From: Candidatus Doudnabacteria bacterium
Lineage (GTDB): Bacteria; Patescibacteriota; Doudnabacteria; UBA920
DNA: 33,292 nt
Direction of reading: 5' to 3'
NCBI GenBank assembly: GCA_023245995.1
Contig: JAHFJH010000011.1
Location: 1-33,292 of the forward strand
A program made the position numbers and the translations under genes. The notes below the pieces were generated by a model that worked only from the letters and a program-made list of their open reading frames with translations, was not told where the DNA came from and did not search any database. The stretch's first letter is position 1; the number at the start of each line of letters is the position of its first letter. This document shows, one piece after another, positions 6,395 through 13,975 of the stretch.

Positions 6395-7765
6395 ATGAGA
6401 AAAAAAATATTAGAAAAAGCCGCTAGCGCTCCTGCTTCTTTTGTTGAGGCAGGTTTTGAAAAACTAAAGAATGTAGAACAAGAATTGGTTAGTAAGGAAC
6501 CGTTGAAGGCCGCCGAGGAGTATTGGCACACGCTTGGGCCTGGTCTTACTACAGGAGCTTCCGACGACGACCCTTCTGGTATTGCCACATATTCGCAGGC
6601 AGGGGCAAAGTACGGTTTTGGTCTTTCTTGGCTTGCGTTATTTACATTTCCTCTTATGGCAGTGGTACAGGAAATGTGCGGACGAATTGGTCTTGTTACA
6701 GGTAGGGGGTTGGCTGCGAATATACGTTTGCACTTTTCTCGTAAAGTACTTTACGCATGTGGTGTTCTTTTGTTTATTGCTAATGTGTTTAACATTGGTG
6801 CCGATCTTGGGGCCATGGCTAAGGGTGCACAGTTGCTTGCACCGAGTTTGAATTTTTACCTTGTCATTGTTCTTTTTGCTTTGATAAGTTTGTTATTGCA
6901 AATTTTTACTACGTATGCTCGTTATGCGCGTTATTTAAAGTATTTAGCTTTGGTGTTGCTTGCGTATATGTTTTCGGCATTTAGTGTGCATATGGACTGG
7001 GGTGCGCTTTTTCGGGCTACCATAGTGCCAACTATTGCATTTACTAAAGACCAAATTTTACTAATTTGTGCAATTTTGGGAACTACAATTTCTCCGTATT
7101 TGTTTTTTTGGCAGACTTCGCAAGAGGTTGAAGAAGAAATTTTGCGCGGAGAAAAGACTTTGGCGGTTCGTCGTAGTTCTGTAACGCCCCGCGAAATAAA
7201 AGATATGCGAACAGATGTGTGGTCCGGTATGTTTATTTCCAACCTTGTAATGTTCTTTATAATTGCCGCATGTGCAGCAACCATTTTTTCACACGGTTTG
7301 GGAGGAATACAAACGGCAGCAGATGCGGCACTGGCTTTAAAACCTTTTGCGGGTAATTTTGCCTTTTGGCTATTTGCTGTGGGAATTATTGGTACTGGTT
7401 TTTTGGCGATTCCTGTTTTGGCAGGCTCTGCCTCGTATGCATTGTCGGAAACTTTTGGTTGGAAACAGGGTTTGTATAGGACTCTTGGTCAGGCAAAAGC
7501 GTTTTACGGGGTCATAATTATAGCAATGGTTTTAGGAATACTTTTAAATTTAACCCACATAGACCCAATAAAAGCGCTTATATACTCTGCTGTATTTAAT
7601 GGCCTCGTTGCACCTCTCGTGTTAGTGTTAATAGTTCGTATGGCAGGTTCTAAAACAATTATGGGTGAAAATGTGAGTGGTCCGCTCGCAACTAGCGTTG
7701 GCTGGCTTACTGTAGCGCTAATGACTTTTTCTGGTCTTGCAGCGATTGTTTCTTTATTTATATAG
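6395..7765 (+). CDS. NRAMP-family divalent metal transporter, DPS variant
   Basis: The product is 456 aa. A cytoplasmic N-terminal ~45 residues is followed by about 11 membrane helices. The first helix carries DDDPSGIATYSQAG (57-70), where canonical NRAMP proteins have DPGN. Helix 6 has TTISPYLFFWQ (230-240) where they have the metal-binding Met-Pro-His. The fold and length fit NRAMP, but the site differs, so substrate (Mn, Fe, Mg or other) should not be assumed. An extended -10 (TGTTATACT, 6372-6380) puts the transcript start only about 7 bases before ATG. There is no SD. It converges on the P-type ATPase gene. Confidence 0.9.
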   Translation: MRKKILEKAASAPASFVEAGFEKLKNVEQELVSKEPLKAAEEYWHTLGPGLTTGASDDDPSGIATYSQAGAKYGFGLSWLALFTFPLMAVVQEMCGRIGLVTGRGLAANIRLHFSRKVLYACGVLLFIANVFNIGADLGAMAKGAQLLAPSLNFYLVIVLFALISLLLQIFTTYARYARYLKYLALVLLAYMFSAFSVHMDWGALFRATIVPTIAFTKDQILLICAILGTTISPYLFFWQTSQEVEEEILRGEKTLAVRRSSVTPREIKDMRTDVWSGMFISNLVMFFIIAACAATIFSHGLGGIQTAADAALALKPFAGNFAFWLFAVGIIGTGFLAIPVLAGSASYALSETFGWKQGLYRTLGQAKAFYGVIIIAMVLGILLNLTHIDPIKALIYSAVFNGLVAPLVLVLIVRMAGSKTIMGENVSGPLATSVGWLTVALMTFSGLAAIVSLFI

Positions 7766-7784
7766 TTGTGAATCTACGAGTTAA

Positions 7785-7806
7785 AAGCGCAAGTTAAACT
7801 GCGCTA
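7785..7806. terminator. weak hairpin between NRAMP and P-type ATPase genes
   Basis: The stem AGCGCA/TGCGCT has an 8-base loop and no strong T run. It lies between two convergent genes and is the only candidate stop signal there. Confidence 0.5.
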
Positions 7807-7855
7807 AAGAATACTCTATTTATTTACTTTGACCATTGCTGTTATGGTCGTAAGA

Positions 7856-10186
7856 TTATTTTGCCGAGAACCAACGTTTTGTAATGCGATATTGCAAGTA
7901 AATTGTTGTTGTGACAATTCCCGCAGTCAAAATAAATGGCCAAAATGGAGGCAGTGCTAAATCAAACACATGTCTTGCTACTCGTGATGAGAGTATTAGT
8001 ATAAGCACGAGACTGGAGCCACCAGCGAGGGCAAGAATAGTGTTTTTTTTGATCGTAGATGCTCCACCTGTGTAGGCCATCGGCGACAGTATGAAGAACG
8101 CAAATCCTAAGGCGATTAGTGCAAGAGTAATAAGAACATTGGAAGAGCTGTGTTGCATAGCTTTAGGACTTACAAGAAACACCGCAGTCGCACTTGCTGC
8201 AATAATGATTGACTGTAAGAGTGAATAGGGTAAAATTTTTCTAAGGAACGGGCGATTAAGCAGTCTCGCTGGATTTTGGACTGGCCATAACGCCCAATAA
8301 AAAATTGGCAGACCAATTGTAAAATAGCTAATTACTGTAGTGTTGCGTGGCGAGAGTGGAAAGTCTTTTCCTAAAAATGCGAGAGTAATAAACAAAAGTA
8401 GGCCCACAGCGACTTTGTTAAAAAATATACTAGCTACTAGCTCTATGTTAGTAATTATGCTATCAGCTAAATTTACTCCAGCAGGCAGGGCTGAAAAGCT
8501 GTTATTCATAAGTACAATTTGTGCTATGGAACGTGTTGCTCCAGAACCGTCAAACATAGCTATACCTAAATCTGCTTTTTTGATTGCCAGTGCGTCATTT
8601 GCACCGTCGCCCACCATTGCTGTAAAACCTGTGGTTTTTAGCACTTCAATAATTTTTTCTTTTTGCTCTGGGTGAATGCGCGCAAAAATATGGTATGCAG
8701 GGACTCGGTCTTTATACATATCGTCGTCCCAAGTGTCCATTTCTGGTCCGGTAATGCTAAGGTCGGTGTATTTTATGCCCGCTTCATTGGCTATAGCAGT
8801 AACAGTTTCTGCGTTATCGCCAGATATTACTCGTATGCGTACGCCATGGTCTTGAAAAAAGTTTATAATATTTTTTGTACCAGGTCTAAGCGGATTTGCC
8901 AAAACAAATAAGGCTACTGGCAAAAGTTTTGCCCCTGCAAGTTGCTCGTCCACCTGCTCTTCGTTTGTCGCGAGTAGTACTAGTCGTTTGGCTTGTGGTG
9001 CATGGGTATGAATAAGTTTCTCTACCCACGTCTTGTCTTCTTCTGAGGCAATATATGGGGCTAAAATGTCAGGTGCGCCCATAACTACTGTCCGTACTTT
9101 GCCATGTAGTTTTAGCGTGGCGCTACCAAATTTGCGAGCAGAAGAAAAGGGGATAGAGGCCAATATTTCTCCATTAAATGCAACTGCAGCGTCTTGTTTA
9201 ATTGCGTGAGCTGTATGCGAGGCGTCACTAGTAGCGGCAAAGTAGCCGAGTGCAAGTGTAAGAGCGCCCGGCTCGCCATTTACTTCTTTCGGGATAATTT
9301 GTTCTAGGACAGGGATGTTTTCAGTAAGTGTGCCGGTTTTGTCTATACATAAGTTTTTAATGCGTCCAAGTTTTTCTGTCGCGTTAATTTCTTGCAGTAA
9401 GACCTGCTCTTTAAAGAGTCGTACTGCACCATAGGCAAAAAATATTGTTGTTGCAAGAATAAGTCCTTGTGGTACTAAAGTCCCAGTAAGTGCGGCAATG
9501 TCTTTAACAATTGTTATAACTAGTTCATGTCCTGAAATGCCGTTTATAAGTACGTACGCAATAGCGGCCAAAAGTACGTAAGTCATGTACTGAATAAACA
9601 AAGTAAGTGTTTGTTGTATAGGACTTAGGGAAATTTTGTATTCTTTTAGTTTTTCAGTCATAGCTGAAACATAACTTTCTGCTGGCAGTTTCTTTACAAG
9701 CAGTACAGCAGATCCGGCCATAACAAAACTGCCAGCTAAAAGCCTGTCCCCAACTTGTTTGCCTATATTCCTAGACTCTCCGGTTAAGAGCGCTTCATTT
9801 ATTTCTACGCTGTTGCTGGCTTCTACAACTCCGTCGGACGGCACTTGATCTCCGAGCTCTACTAAAACTTTGTCTGCTACCTTTACTTCTTTTAGTAGTA
9901 CTGTTTCTGTGCCGCCTGAGGGCAAAATTCTTTTTACCTTAGGTGCCATTAAAATTTGCAGTCGCTCAAGTGCAATTTTTGCGCGCATATCCTGTACTGT
10001 GCCAATTACGCTATTTAACAACACTATGCTAAACAGGAATAGTCCTTCTTGTATCTCTCCAAAAATAAGTAATAATAAAATAACTATAATAAAAATTATG
10101 TTTGTCAGTGTAACCGTGTTACGGTAAAAAATGGGACGAAAGTGTCCACGTATTGTTTGGTAATATGTTTGAAGTTGTTCTCGCAT
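7856..10186 (-). CDS. P-type cation ATPase, CtpE-like
   Basis: The product is 776 aa. The order of parts is: two N-terminal helices, actuator domain with TGES (135-138), two helices with VPQG (238-241), phosphorylation motif DKTGTLTE with Asp282, nucleotide-binding domain, hinge GDGAND (526-531), then six C-terminal helices. There is no N-terminal heavy-metal domain. The helix 4 motif VPQGL and the short N-terminus are most like CtpE, a calcium-linked mycobacterial pump, and unlike CopA/ZntA, which have CPC. I infer a light cation (Ca or Mg) as substrate, with medium confidence. Confidence 0.92.
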   Translation of the reverse strand: MREQLQTYYQTIRGHFRPIFYRNTVTLTNIIFIIVILLLLIFGEIQEGLFLFSIVLLNSVIGTVQDMRAKIALERLQILMAPKVKRILPSGGTETVLLKEVKVADKVLVELGDQVPSDGVVEASNSVEINEALLTGESRNIGKQVGDRLLAGSFVMAGSAVLLVKKLPAESYVSAMTEKLKEYKISLSPIQQTLTLFIQYMTYVLLAAIAYVLINGISGHELVITIVKDIAALTGTLVPQGLILATTIFFAYGAVRLFKEQVLLQEINATEKLGRIKNLCIDKTGTLTENIPVLEQIIPKEVNGEPGALTLALGYFAATSDASHTAHAIKQDAAVAFNGEILASIPFSSARKFGSATLKLHGKVRTVVMGAPDILAPYIASEEDKTWVEKLIHTHAPQAKRLVLLATNEEQVDEQLAGAKLLPVALFVLANPLRPGTKNIINFFQDHGVRIRVISGDNAETVTAIANEAGIKYTDLSITGPEMDTWDDDMYKDRVPAYHIFARIHPEQKEKIIEVLKTTGFTAMVGDGANDALAIKKADLGIAMFDGSGATRSIAQIVLMNNSFSALPAGVNLADSIITNIELVASIFFNKVAVGLLLFITLAFLGKDFPLSPRNTTVISYFTIGLPIFYWALWPVQNPARLLNRPFLRKILPYSLLQSIIIAASATAVFLVSPKAMQHSSSNVLITLALIALGFAFFILSPMAYTGGASTIKKNTILALAGGSSLVLILILSSRVARHVFDLALPPFWPFILTAGIVTTTIYLQYRITKRWFSAK

Positions 10187-10227
10187 GGTTATAGCATACC
10201 CGATAATTGCCCACCTTACAAAACGGA

Positions 10228-11049
10228 TTATTCTATGTTCTGTAAGTCAGTCAAGACTTGTTTTGCGGCAAATATCCAATTATCGCTGCCAGGTTTGTTA
10301 TACACACCATTCATGTCTTCTAAAGTCCAACCTTTATAACGTTTTTCTATAAGTCTGTCTAGCGCTTTTGCCCAGTCGGCTTTAGTTGCGTATTCTTGCC
10401 ATAATGGGTGGCCTGGCGCCACGCCAATGCCACTACAGTTGTTACTTGAGCAATGTTTGCCTAAAGAACTTTCTGAGTTGGCTATGGCCAATACCAGTCG
10501 CCAGTGTTTCAAGTCTGCTAATGTATCTGCAATACTTATGAGAGGCGATTTTTTACTTTTTAGATATTCGGCAAGGCCTTTTGTCCTGGCTGCGTGAATG
10601 CGTGCTTCCGTTTCTTTTTGTCTCGTTTCCGGACTTTTGTACCCTTCTTGCAAATAGTACTCAAGTTGTTCTAAGGTCATACTAAACAATTTGTCATTTG
10701 GTATGCTGTTAACTGGGCCAAGGCTGAAGTTATCTGCCACAAGTGGAATGGACCCCGGCGGAGTACCGTCTTGAGCACTGCTTGCAGTTTTTGTAAGCGC
10801 GCGTATGCTTCCGGTTTGCCACATCGCGTATGCACCCGTACAAAAAGTAAATACGAGCAATAAAAGCATGGCAATGTTTCGTGTGTATTGCGAAAAATAT
10901 ATGTGCGTGTGTTTTATGGGCGGTATGTTCTTTTTTACCGCTACTGCTGTAGTCGTGCGTACGCTTATGTTAGGAGGCGTTGCAAAATTGTAATGGTGTT
11001 TCCGCGGTTTTATTCCGACTCCATCTAAGTTTTTTATTTCTGTCGTCAT
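10228..11049 (-). CDS. membrane-anchored lysozyme-like (glucosaminidase or transglycosylase) protein
   Basis: The product is 273 aa. A cytoplasmic N-terminal ~58 residues is followed by one membrane helix (about 60-76), a linker, and a C-terminal domain with WRLVLAIANSESSLGKHCSS, where Glu193 would be the catalytic acid of a lysozyme-like fold, followed by NCSGIG and a downstream WAKALDRLIEKRYKGW helix. The pair of Cys near 200 could be oxidised by DsbA. I infer peptidoglycan cleavage. I chose ATG 11049 because a promoter (11057-11084) would start transcription at that codon. In-frame ATGs at 11055 and 11070 overlap or precede the -10 box. Confidence 0.72.
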   Translation of the reverse strand: MTTEIKNLDGVGIKPRKHHYNFATPPNISVRTTTAVAVKKNIPPIKHTHIYFSQYTRNIAMLLLLVFTFCTGAYAMWQTGSIRALTKTASSAQDGTPPGSIPLVADNFSLGPVNSIPNDKLFSMTLEQLEYYLQEGYKSPETRQKETEARIHAARTKGLAEYLKSKKSPLISIADTLADLKHWRLVLAIANSESSLGKHCSSNNCSGIGVAPGHPLWQEYATKADWAKALDRLIEKRYKGWTLEDMNGVYNKPGSDNWIFAAKQVLTDLQNIE

Positions 11050-11056
11050 ATAGTGC

Positions 11057-11084
11057 ATTGTAGCAACCAATCCAAATTTTTCAA
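11057..11084 (-). promoter_or_regulatory. promoter giving a leaderless mRNA
   Basis: On the minus strand, TTGAAA (11079-11084) and TACAAT (11057-11062) are 16 bases apart. The -10 box ends 7 bases before ATG 11049, so transcription would begin at or next to the start codon. Confidence 0.6.
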
Positions 11085-11160
11085 ATAAGGGGTTTATTTG
11101 GTCGGATGTTAAATTTAGGTTATAATTTTAGTATTCAAGTAGCTGATTTGCACAAGAATT

Positions 11161-12561
11161 ATGAGCTTTGAGTCTAAACGTTTTCAGCTTGCTATATTGG
11201 TCGTGTTGGTTGTGGCTATGTCGTATATAGTTTTTTATCACTTAGGTAAAAAACCGCTTTTAGACTACGACGAGTCTATTTACGCACAAGTAGCGAGACA
11301 GGCGTATGAAAGCCGACATCAGCTCGGATTTACATGGTATGGGAATCTGGGTCTTAACAGGACAGAGTTATGGTTTGAAAAACCACCGTTAATGATATGG
11401 CTAACAGAAAGCGCGTATTGGGTGTTTGGGGTAAACGAGTTTGCGGCAAGATTTTGGCCGGCCATTTTTGGCTTGCTAACTATGGTGCTTACTTTTTTCT
11501 TTGTAAAAAATATATCCAAATCTTTTTATGCGGCAGTATTTGCTACTTCAGTTTTTTTTATTGCTTTCCAATATATTTACAACTTAGGAGTACTTCAGTT
11601 TGACGTTCCAGTTGGTTTTTTTATTTTACTTACGCTATATGCTTTTTGGCTTGCCAAAGCGAATGGCAAATTTTATTTTTTGTTTTGGCTGTCGCTGGGT
11701 TTGGGAGTTTTAACTAAGAGTGTTATTGGTTTACTTCCGTTGCCGGTAGTTTTAGTTTATTCAATATTAGCCAGAGACTTTGCTTACTTAAAGAGTAAAC
11801 TTTTCTATATGGCCGGTTTGGTGTTCATAGTTACCATCTTGCCTTGGCATATAGTAGAAAGCATAAAGTACGGTAAAGGCTTTTGGCAACAGTATTTGTT
11901 TTATCATGTGTTTGACCGATACAGCTCGGGCTTAGAAGGAAACGGCAAGCCTTTTTCCTTTTACTGGAATATACTTGCTGAACACAGGATAATGTTTCGC
12001 AGTTTAATTGTTTCTTTGGTTTATTGTGCGTTCAAGTCGTTCAAGGATAAAAATTATTTTTTTCCACTTGCCGCACTGTTATGCATATTTATATTTTTTA
12101 GCACTGCAAGTACAAAATTGCCTGCTTATATTCTAGTTATTTTTCCATATATTGCTAGTGTTATTGGTATGGCTTTTGCAGACTTTGCTGGGCTGTTGGA
12201 GAGGTATCATAAAGTACTCGGTGGCTTATTTGTGTTTTTTGTTGTAGTTGTGTTTATGTTTTTTGGCTATAAGTTCAACCATTTTAAACTTACTAAAGAA
12301 AAAGAACAGTACGTTTTAGACAGCAGGGCTGTTGGCGCATTTTTAAAAAGTCGCTACTTGGATGAGTCCTTATATTACTACTCAACAATAGGTACCAAAC
12401 CTTCAATTATTTTTTATTCAAATAGAGTTGTGTATTACTTACCGTATCCAAGCCCGAAACCTAAAGAAAAGCTTATTTTAGTTTCAGAAATAAGTCCTGA
12501 CTTTAAAAACCAAACCGTGTTATTTTCTACTTCAACCCAAAAAGTTTATCAAATACAATAG
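11161..12561 (+). CDS. GT39/ArnT-type membrane glycosyltransferase
   Basis: The product is 466 aa with about 11 membrane helices. The first outer loop carries LLDYDESIYA (Asp35, Asp37, Glu38), the acidic catalytic motif of the GT-C fold, and further on FEKPPLMIWL, the typical KPP segment of the PMT/ArnT (GT39/GT83) group. Such enzymes move a sugar from a polyprenyl-phosphate carrier to a lipid or protein outside the membrane. The family 2 transferase at 29231 is of a type that makes such carriers. A TATAAT box lies about 35 bases before ATG. No SD. The substrate cannot be read. Confidence 0.87.
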   Translation: MSFESKRFQLAILVVLVVAMSYIVFYHLGKKPLLDYDESIYAQVARQAYESRHQLGFTWYGNLGLNRTELWFEKPPLMIWLTESAYWVFGVNEFAARFWPAIFGLLTMVLTFFFVKNISKSFYAAVFATSVFFIAFQYIYNLGVLQFDVPVGFFILLTLYAFWLAKANGKFYFLFWLSLGLGVLTKSVIGLLPLPVVLVYSILARDFAYLKSKLFYMAGLVFIVTILPWHIVESIKYGKGFWQQYLFYHVFDRYSSGLEGNGKPFSFYWNILAEHRIMFRSLIVSLVYCAFKSFKDKNYFFPLAALLCIFIFFSTASTKLPAYILVIFPYIASVIGMAFADFAGLLERYHKVLGGLFVFFVVVVFMFFGYKFNHFKLTKEKEQYVLDSRAVGAFLKSRYLDESLYYYSTIGTKPSIIFYSNRVVYYLPYPSPKPKEKLILVSEISPDFKNQTVLFSTSTQKVYQIQ

Positions 12562-12568
12562 TAAAAAT

Positions 12569-12596
12569 AAAAATACCAGTTTGTCTGGTATTTTTA
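12569..12596 (+). terminator. intrinsic terminator after the GT39 gene
   Basis: The arms AAAAATACCAG and CTGGTATTTTT form an 11-bp stem with a 5-nt loop. The T-rich arm supplies the U run. Confidence 0.88.
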
Positions 12597-12598
12597 TT

Positions 12599-12674
12599 TG
12601 GTAGCGGTACGGGGAATCGAACCCCGATTTAGTGGATGTCCTCCAAAGGAGGATCCACCTCTGGTGGAAGAACC
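12599..12674 (-). pseudogene. 3' remnant of a tRNA-Glu with double-hairpin insertion
   Basis: Read on the minus strand, the piece begins in the anticodon arm (GGTTCT), has a 30-nt insertion (12639-12668), resumes at CATCCAC and continues through the T-arm and acceptor strand to an encoded CCA. The T-arm and acceptor part is identical to the intact tRNA-Glu at 12695-12769. There is no 5' half. The insertion consists of two adjacent hairpins, TCCACC-AGA-GGTGGA and TCCTCC-TTT-GGAGGA. It cannot fold as a tRNA by itself. Confidence 0.85.
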
Positions 12675-12680
12675 CTTGTT

Positions 12681-12787
12681 TTAAATTCTTTCTTTGGTAG
12701 CGGTACGGGGAATCGAACCCCGATTTTGTGGATGAGAACCACATATCCTAACCATTAGATGATACCGCCCCCAAAGAAAGAATTTAA
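12681..12787. repeat. 17-bp perfect inverted repeats around the intact tRNA-Glu
   Basis: TTAAATTCTTTCTTTGG (12681-12697) and its exact complement (12771-12787) border the tRNA gene. The GG pair falls in the CCA end of the tRNA. With the acceptor stem they make one extended hairpin, broken only by a 2-base mismatch. The right arm reaches the stop codon of the GIY-YIG gene. Confidence 0.9.
12695..12769 (-). tRNA. tRNA-Glu (anticodon CTC), intact
   Basis: It is 75 nt with encoded CCA. The acceptor strands GGCGGTA and TACCGCT pair with a terminal G-T wobble. The D-arm is ATCT/GGAT, the anticodon stem is TGTGG/CCACA around TTCTCAT, giving anticodon CTC, and the T-arm is CGGGG-TTCGATT-CCCCG. It decodes GAG. 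It lies between a GIY-YIG gene and a 3' remnant of the same tRNA. Confidence 0.95.
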
Positions 12788-13029
12788 TTTGTGATAGTGT
12801 TATAGATCTCCTCTCTAGCTTGTGTGGTTTTTTTAAGATAAATCTCTCTTTTGCGAGCAGTAGTTTTATCTAAGAATGTTTCAGTATATATTAATGAAAA
12901 TGGTTTATAGGGTTTTGTAGATGTGGTTTTACCAGAATTGTGTTGAGCTAATCGTTTCTGCACATCAGAAGTTATTCCTATATAACGCCACACTCTTTTT
13001 GTACTTTGAATAATGTATAAATAATACAT
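12784..13029 (-). CDS. GIY-YIG single-domain nuclease-like protein
   Basis: The product is 81 aa, the size of the stand-alone GIY-YIG (YhbQ/UPF0213-like) proteins. It has YYLYII and RYIGIT for the two core motifs, then the Arg-bearing helix DVQKRLAQHNSG and the metal-binding Glu in ARKREIYLK. These proteins resemble the nuclease domain of UvrC and of homing endonucleases. I chose ATG 13029; an in-frame ATG at 13125 would read through the tRNA remnant. The gene lies between a 5' tRNA-Glu remnant and an intact tRNA-Glu, on the same strand, which invites the idea that it acts on that tRNA gene. That is inference. Confidence 0.88.
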   Translation of the reverse strand: MYYLYIIQSTKRVWRYIGITSDVQKRLAQHNSGKTTSTKPYKPFSLIYTETFLDKTTARKREIYLKKTTQAREEIYNTITN

Positions 13030-13041
13030 TTTTGTATTGTT

Positions 13042-13139
13042 TGGATGCCCTCCAAAGAAGGGTCCGCCTCTGGCGGAAGAACCACATATCTCCGCCATAG
13101 GCGGACCATATGAATGGCTAACCATTAGACGATACCGCC
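13042..13139 (-). pseudogene. 5' remnant of a tRNA-Glu with two double-hairpin insertions
   Basis: Read on the minus strand it starts as tRNA-Glu (GGCGGTATCGTCTAATGGTT), is broken in the 3' side of the D-stem by a 27-nt insertion (13091-13117), resumes with GATATGTGGTTCT, is broken inside the anticodon by a 30-nt insertion (13048-13077), and ends at CATCCA. The tRNA parts match the intact gene except for a base or two. Both insertions are made of two adjacent small hairpins, including TCCGCC-TAT-GGCGGA and TCCGCC-AGA-GGCGGA. The 3' half is absent. Confidence 0.85.
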
Positions 13140-13226
13140 ATAGTTAGTTGTTAGTGCTTAGTAATTAGTGTTTAGTAAGACCAAATTAACATCCTAAATT
13201 TCTTATTACTAATTACTTACTACTTA
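13140..13226. repeat. degenerate TTAGT short repeats, with an inverted set
   Basis: From 13140 to 13179 the motif TTAGTN(2-4) recurs every 8-10 bases. From 13203 to 13226 the complement (ACTAATTACTTACTACTTA) follows, so the two sets could fold together. Related strings are at 46-63, 1999-2020 and 14104-14142. The rest of the gap up to 13354 holds only a TATAAT box (13310-13315) for the next gene. Confidence 0.6.
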
Positions 13227-13354
13227 TGGCTTTTACAACAATTCCAGCTTATTTTAGCAGGGATAAGAGAAAAAATAAAGAGCCTGTGGATGCATGCGCG
13301 CCTTGGCGCTATAATGTTAGTTACTTATTAGATTTGTTATTGTGAAGATTTTTT

Positions 13355-13888
13355 ATGTCTAAGGTAATTATTGTGTGCGGGTTTCCTGGCTCCGGTAAAA
13401 CCACACTTGCTAGGGCACTATCGAAAAAGCTAAATATAGTCTGTCTTCATAAGGATACATTTAAGGAGAATTTATACGACACTCAGGGCTTAACTTCTTT
13501 GGAGGATAGTAAGCGAATTGGGCATGATTCTATTAGGCTCTTGCTCGCCATGGCAGAGGAGCAGCTGGTAAATGGCGTAGATGTGATTTTGGAAGCTCCA
13601 TTTACATTTTTAGAGGATTATAAGATCTTTCAAAGTTGGATAGATAAATATAGCGTCAAAATTTATAGTGTAATTTGTTATGTGGCACTTGAACTTCGCA
13701 AAGAACGCTTTCTAAGTCGTCCTCGGCATCCAGCGCACCACGATATGGAGCGGATTGGTAGCGGAAGCTTTGAAGAGACTCCGAACGTATACGATTTGAT
13801 ACCAGGGTATAAAATTAGGTTAGAAACCAATAAGCCCGTTGAACAGTTGGTGAAAGAAGTCACGCGGGTGGTGATGAGTATAAGGTAA
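13355..13888 (+). CDS. P-loop ATPase/kinase-like protein
   Basis: The product is 177 aa. A Walker A loop, GFPGSGKTT (9-17), opens the protein, followed by HKDTFKENL, a substrate-site position in small-molecule kinases, and VDVILEAPF as Walker B-like strand. A lid with Arg-rich RKERFLSRPRHPAHHD follows. It fits the AAA_33/zeta-toxin/chloramphenicol phosphotransferase-like group of kinases; the substrate is unknown. No antitoxin gene is adjacent, so I do not call it a toxin. TATAAT at 13310-13315. No SD. A 38-bp palindrome follows the stop. Confidence 0.78.
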   Translation: MSKVIIVCGFPGSGKTTLARALSKKLNIVCLHKDTFKENLYDTQGLTSLEDSKRIGHDSIRLLLAMAEEQLVNGVDVILEAPFTFLEDYKIFQSWIDKYSVKIYSVICYVALELRKERFLSRPRHPAHHDMERIGSGSFEETPNVYDLIPGYKIRLETNKPVEQLVKEVTRVVMSIR

Positions 13889-13908
13889 TTTACACATCTA
13901 AAATTAAC

Positions 13909-13946
13909 TTACACCTAATTTAAGCGGCCGCTTAAATTAGGTGTAA
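13909..13946. repeat. 38-bp perfect palindrome
   Basis: Every base from 13909 to 13946 pairs with its partner around the centre GCGGCCGC, with no spacer. It follows the P-loop gene by 20 bases. It may stop transcription, although no T run follows, and it reaches into the probable -35 area of the lipoprotein gene. A partial copy of its left arm lies just upstream (around 13890-13910). Confidence 0.95.
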
Positions 13947-13975
13947 AGATGGTTGTTAGGGTATATACTAAGTGT

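Larger units (their letters stand above)
12632..13083 (-). mobile_element. possible tRNA-Glu/GIY-YIG cassette bounded by 43-bp imperfect direct repeats
   Basis: The blocks 12632-12674 and 13041-13083 align over 43 bases with about 6 differences and lie in the same orientation. Each holds the anticodon region of a tRNA-Glu remnant with the 30-nt insertion. Between them lie the GIY-YIG gene and a complete tRNA-Glu. Recombination between the blocks would rejoin the 5' and 3' remnants into one interrupted tRNA gene and remove the cassette. This is how a mobile unit inserted into a tRNA gene looks, but mobility is not shown. Confidence 0.4.

Noticed and set aside
12599-12674. A second functional tRNA-Glu.
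   Set aside because: It has no 5' half; only the T-arm and 3' acceptor strand are whole.
13030-13125. Longer N-terminus for the GIY-YIG protein.
   Set aside because: The extra codons are the tRNA-Glu remnant and its hairpin insertions read in one frame.
13140-13226. CRISPR array.
   Set aside because: The repeats are 5-9 bases long with no unique spacers of constant length, and no cas gene is near.
13355-13888. Zeta-type toxin.
   Set aside because: Only the P-loop kinase fold is visible; there is no antitoxin neighbour and the substrate residues cannot be assigned.
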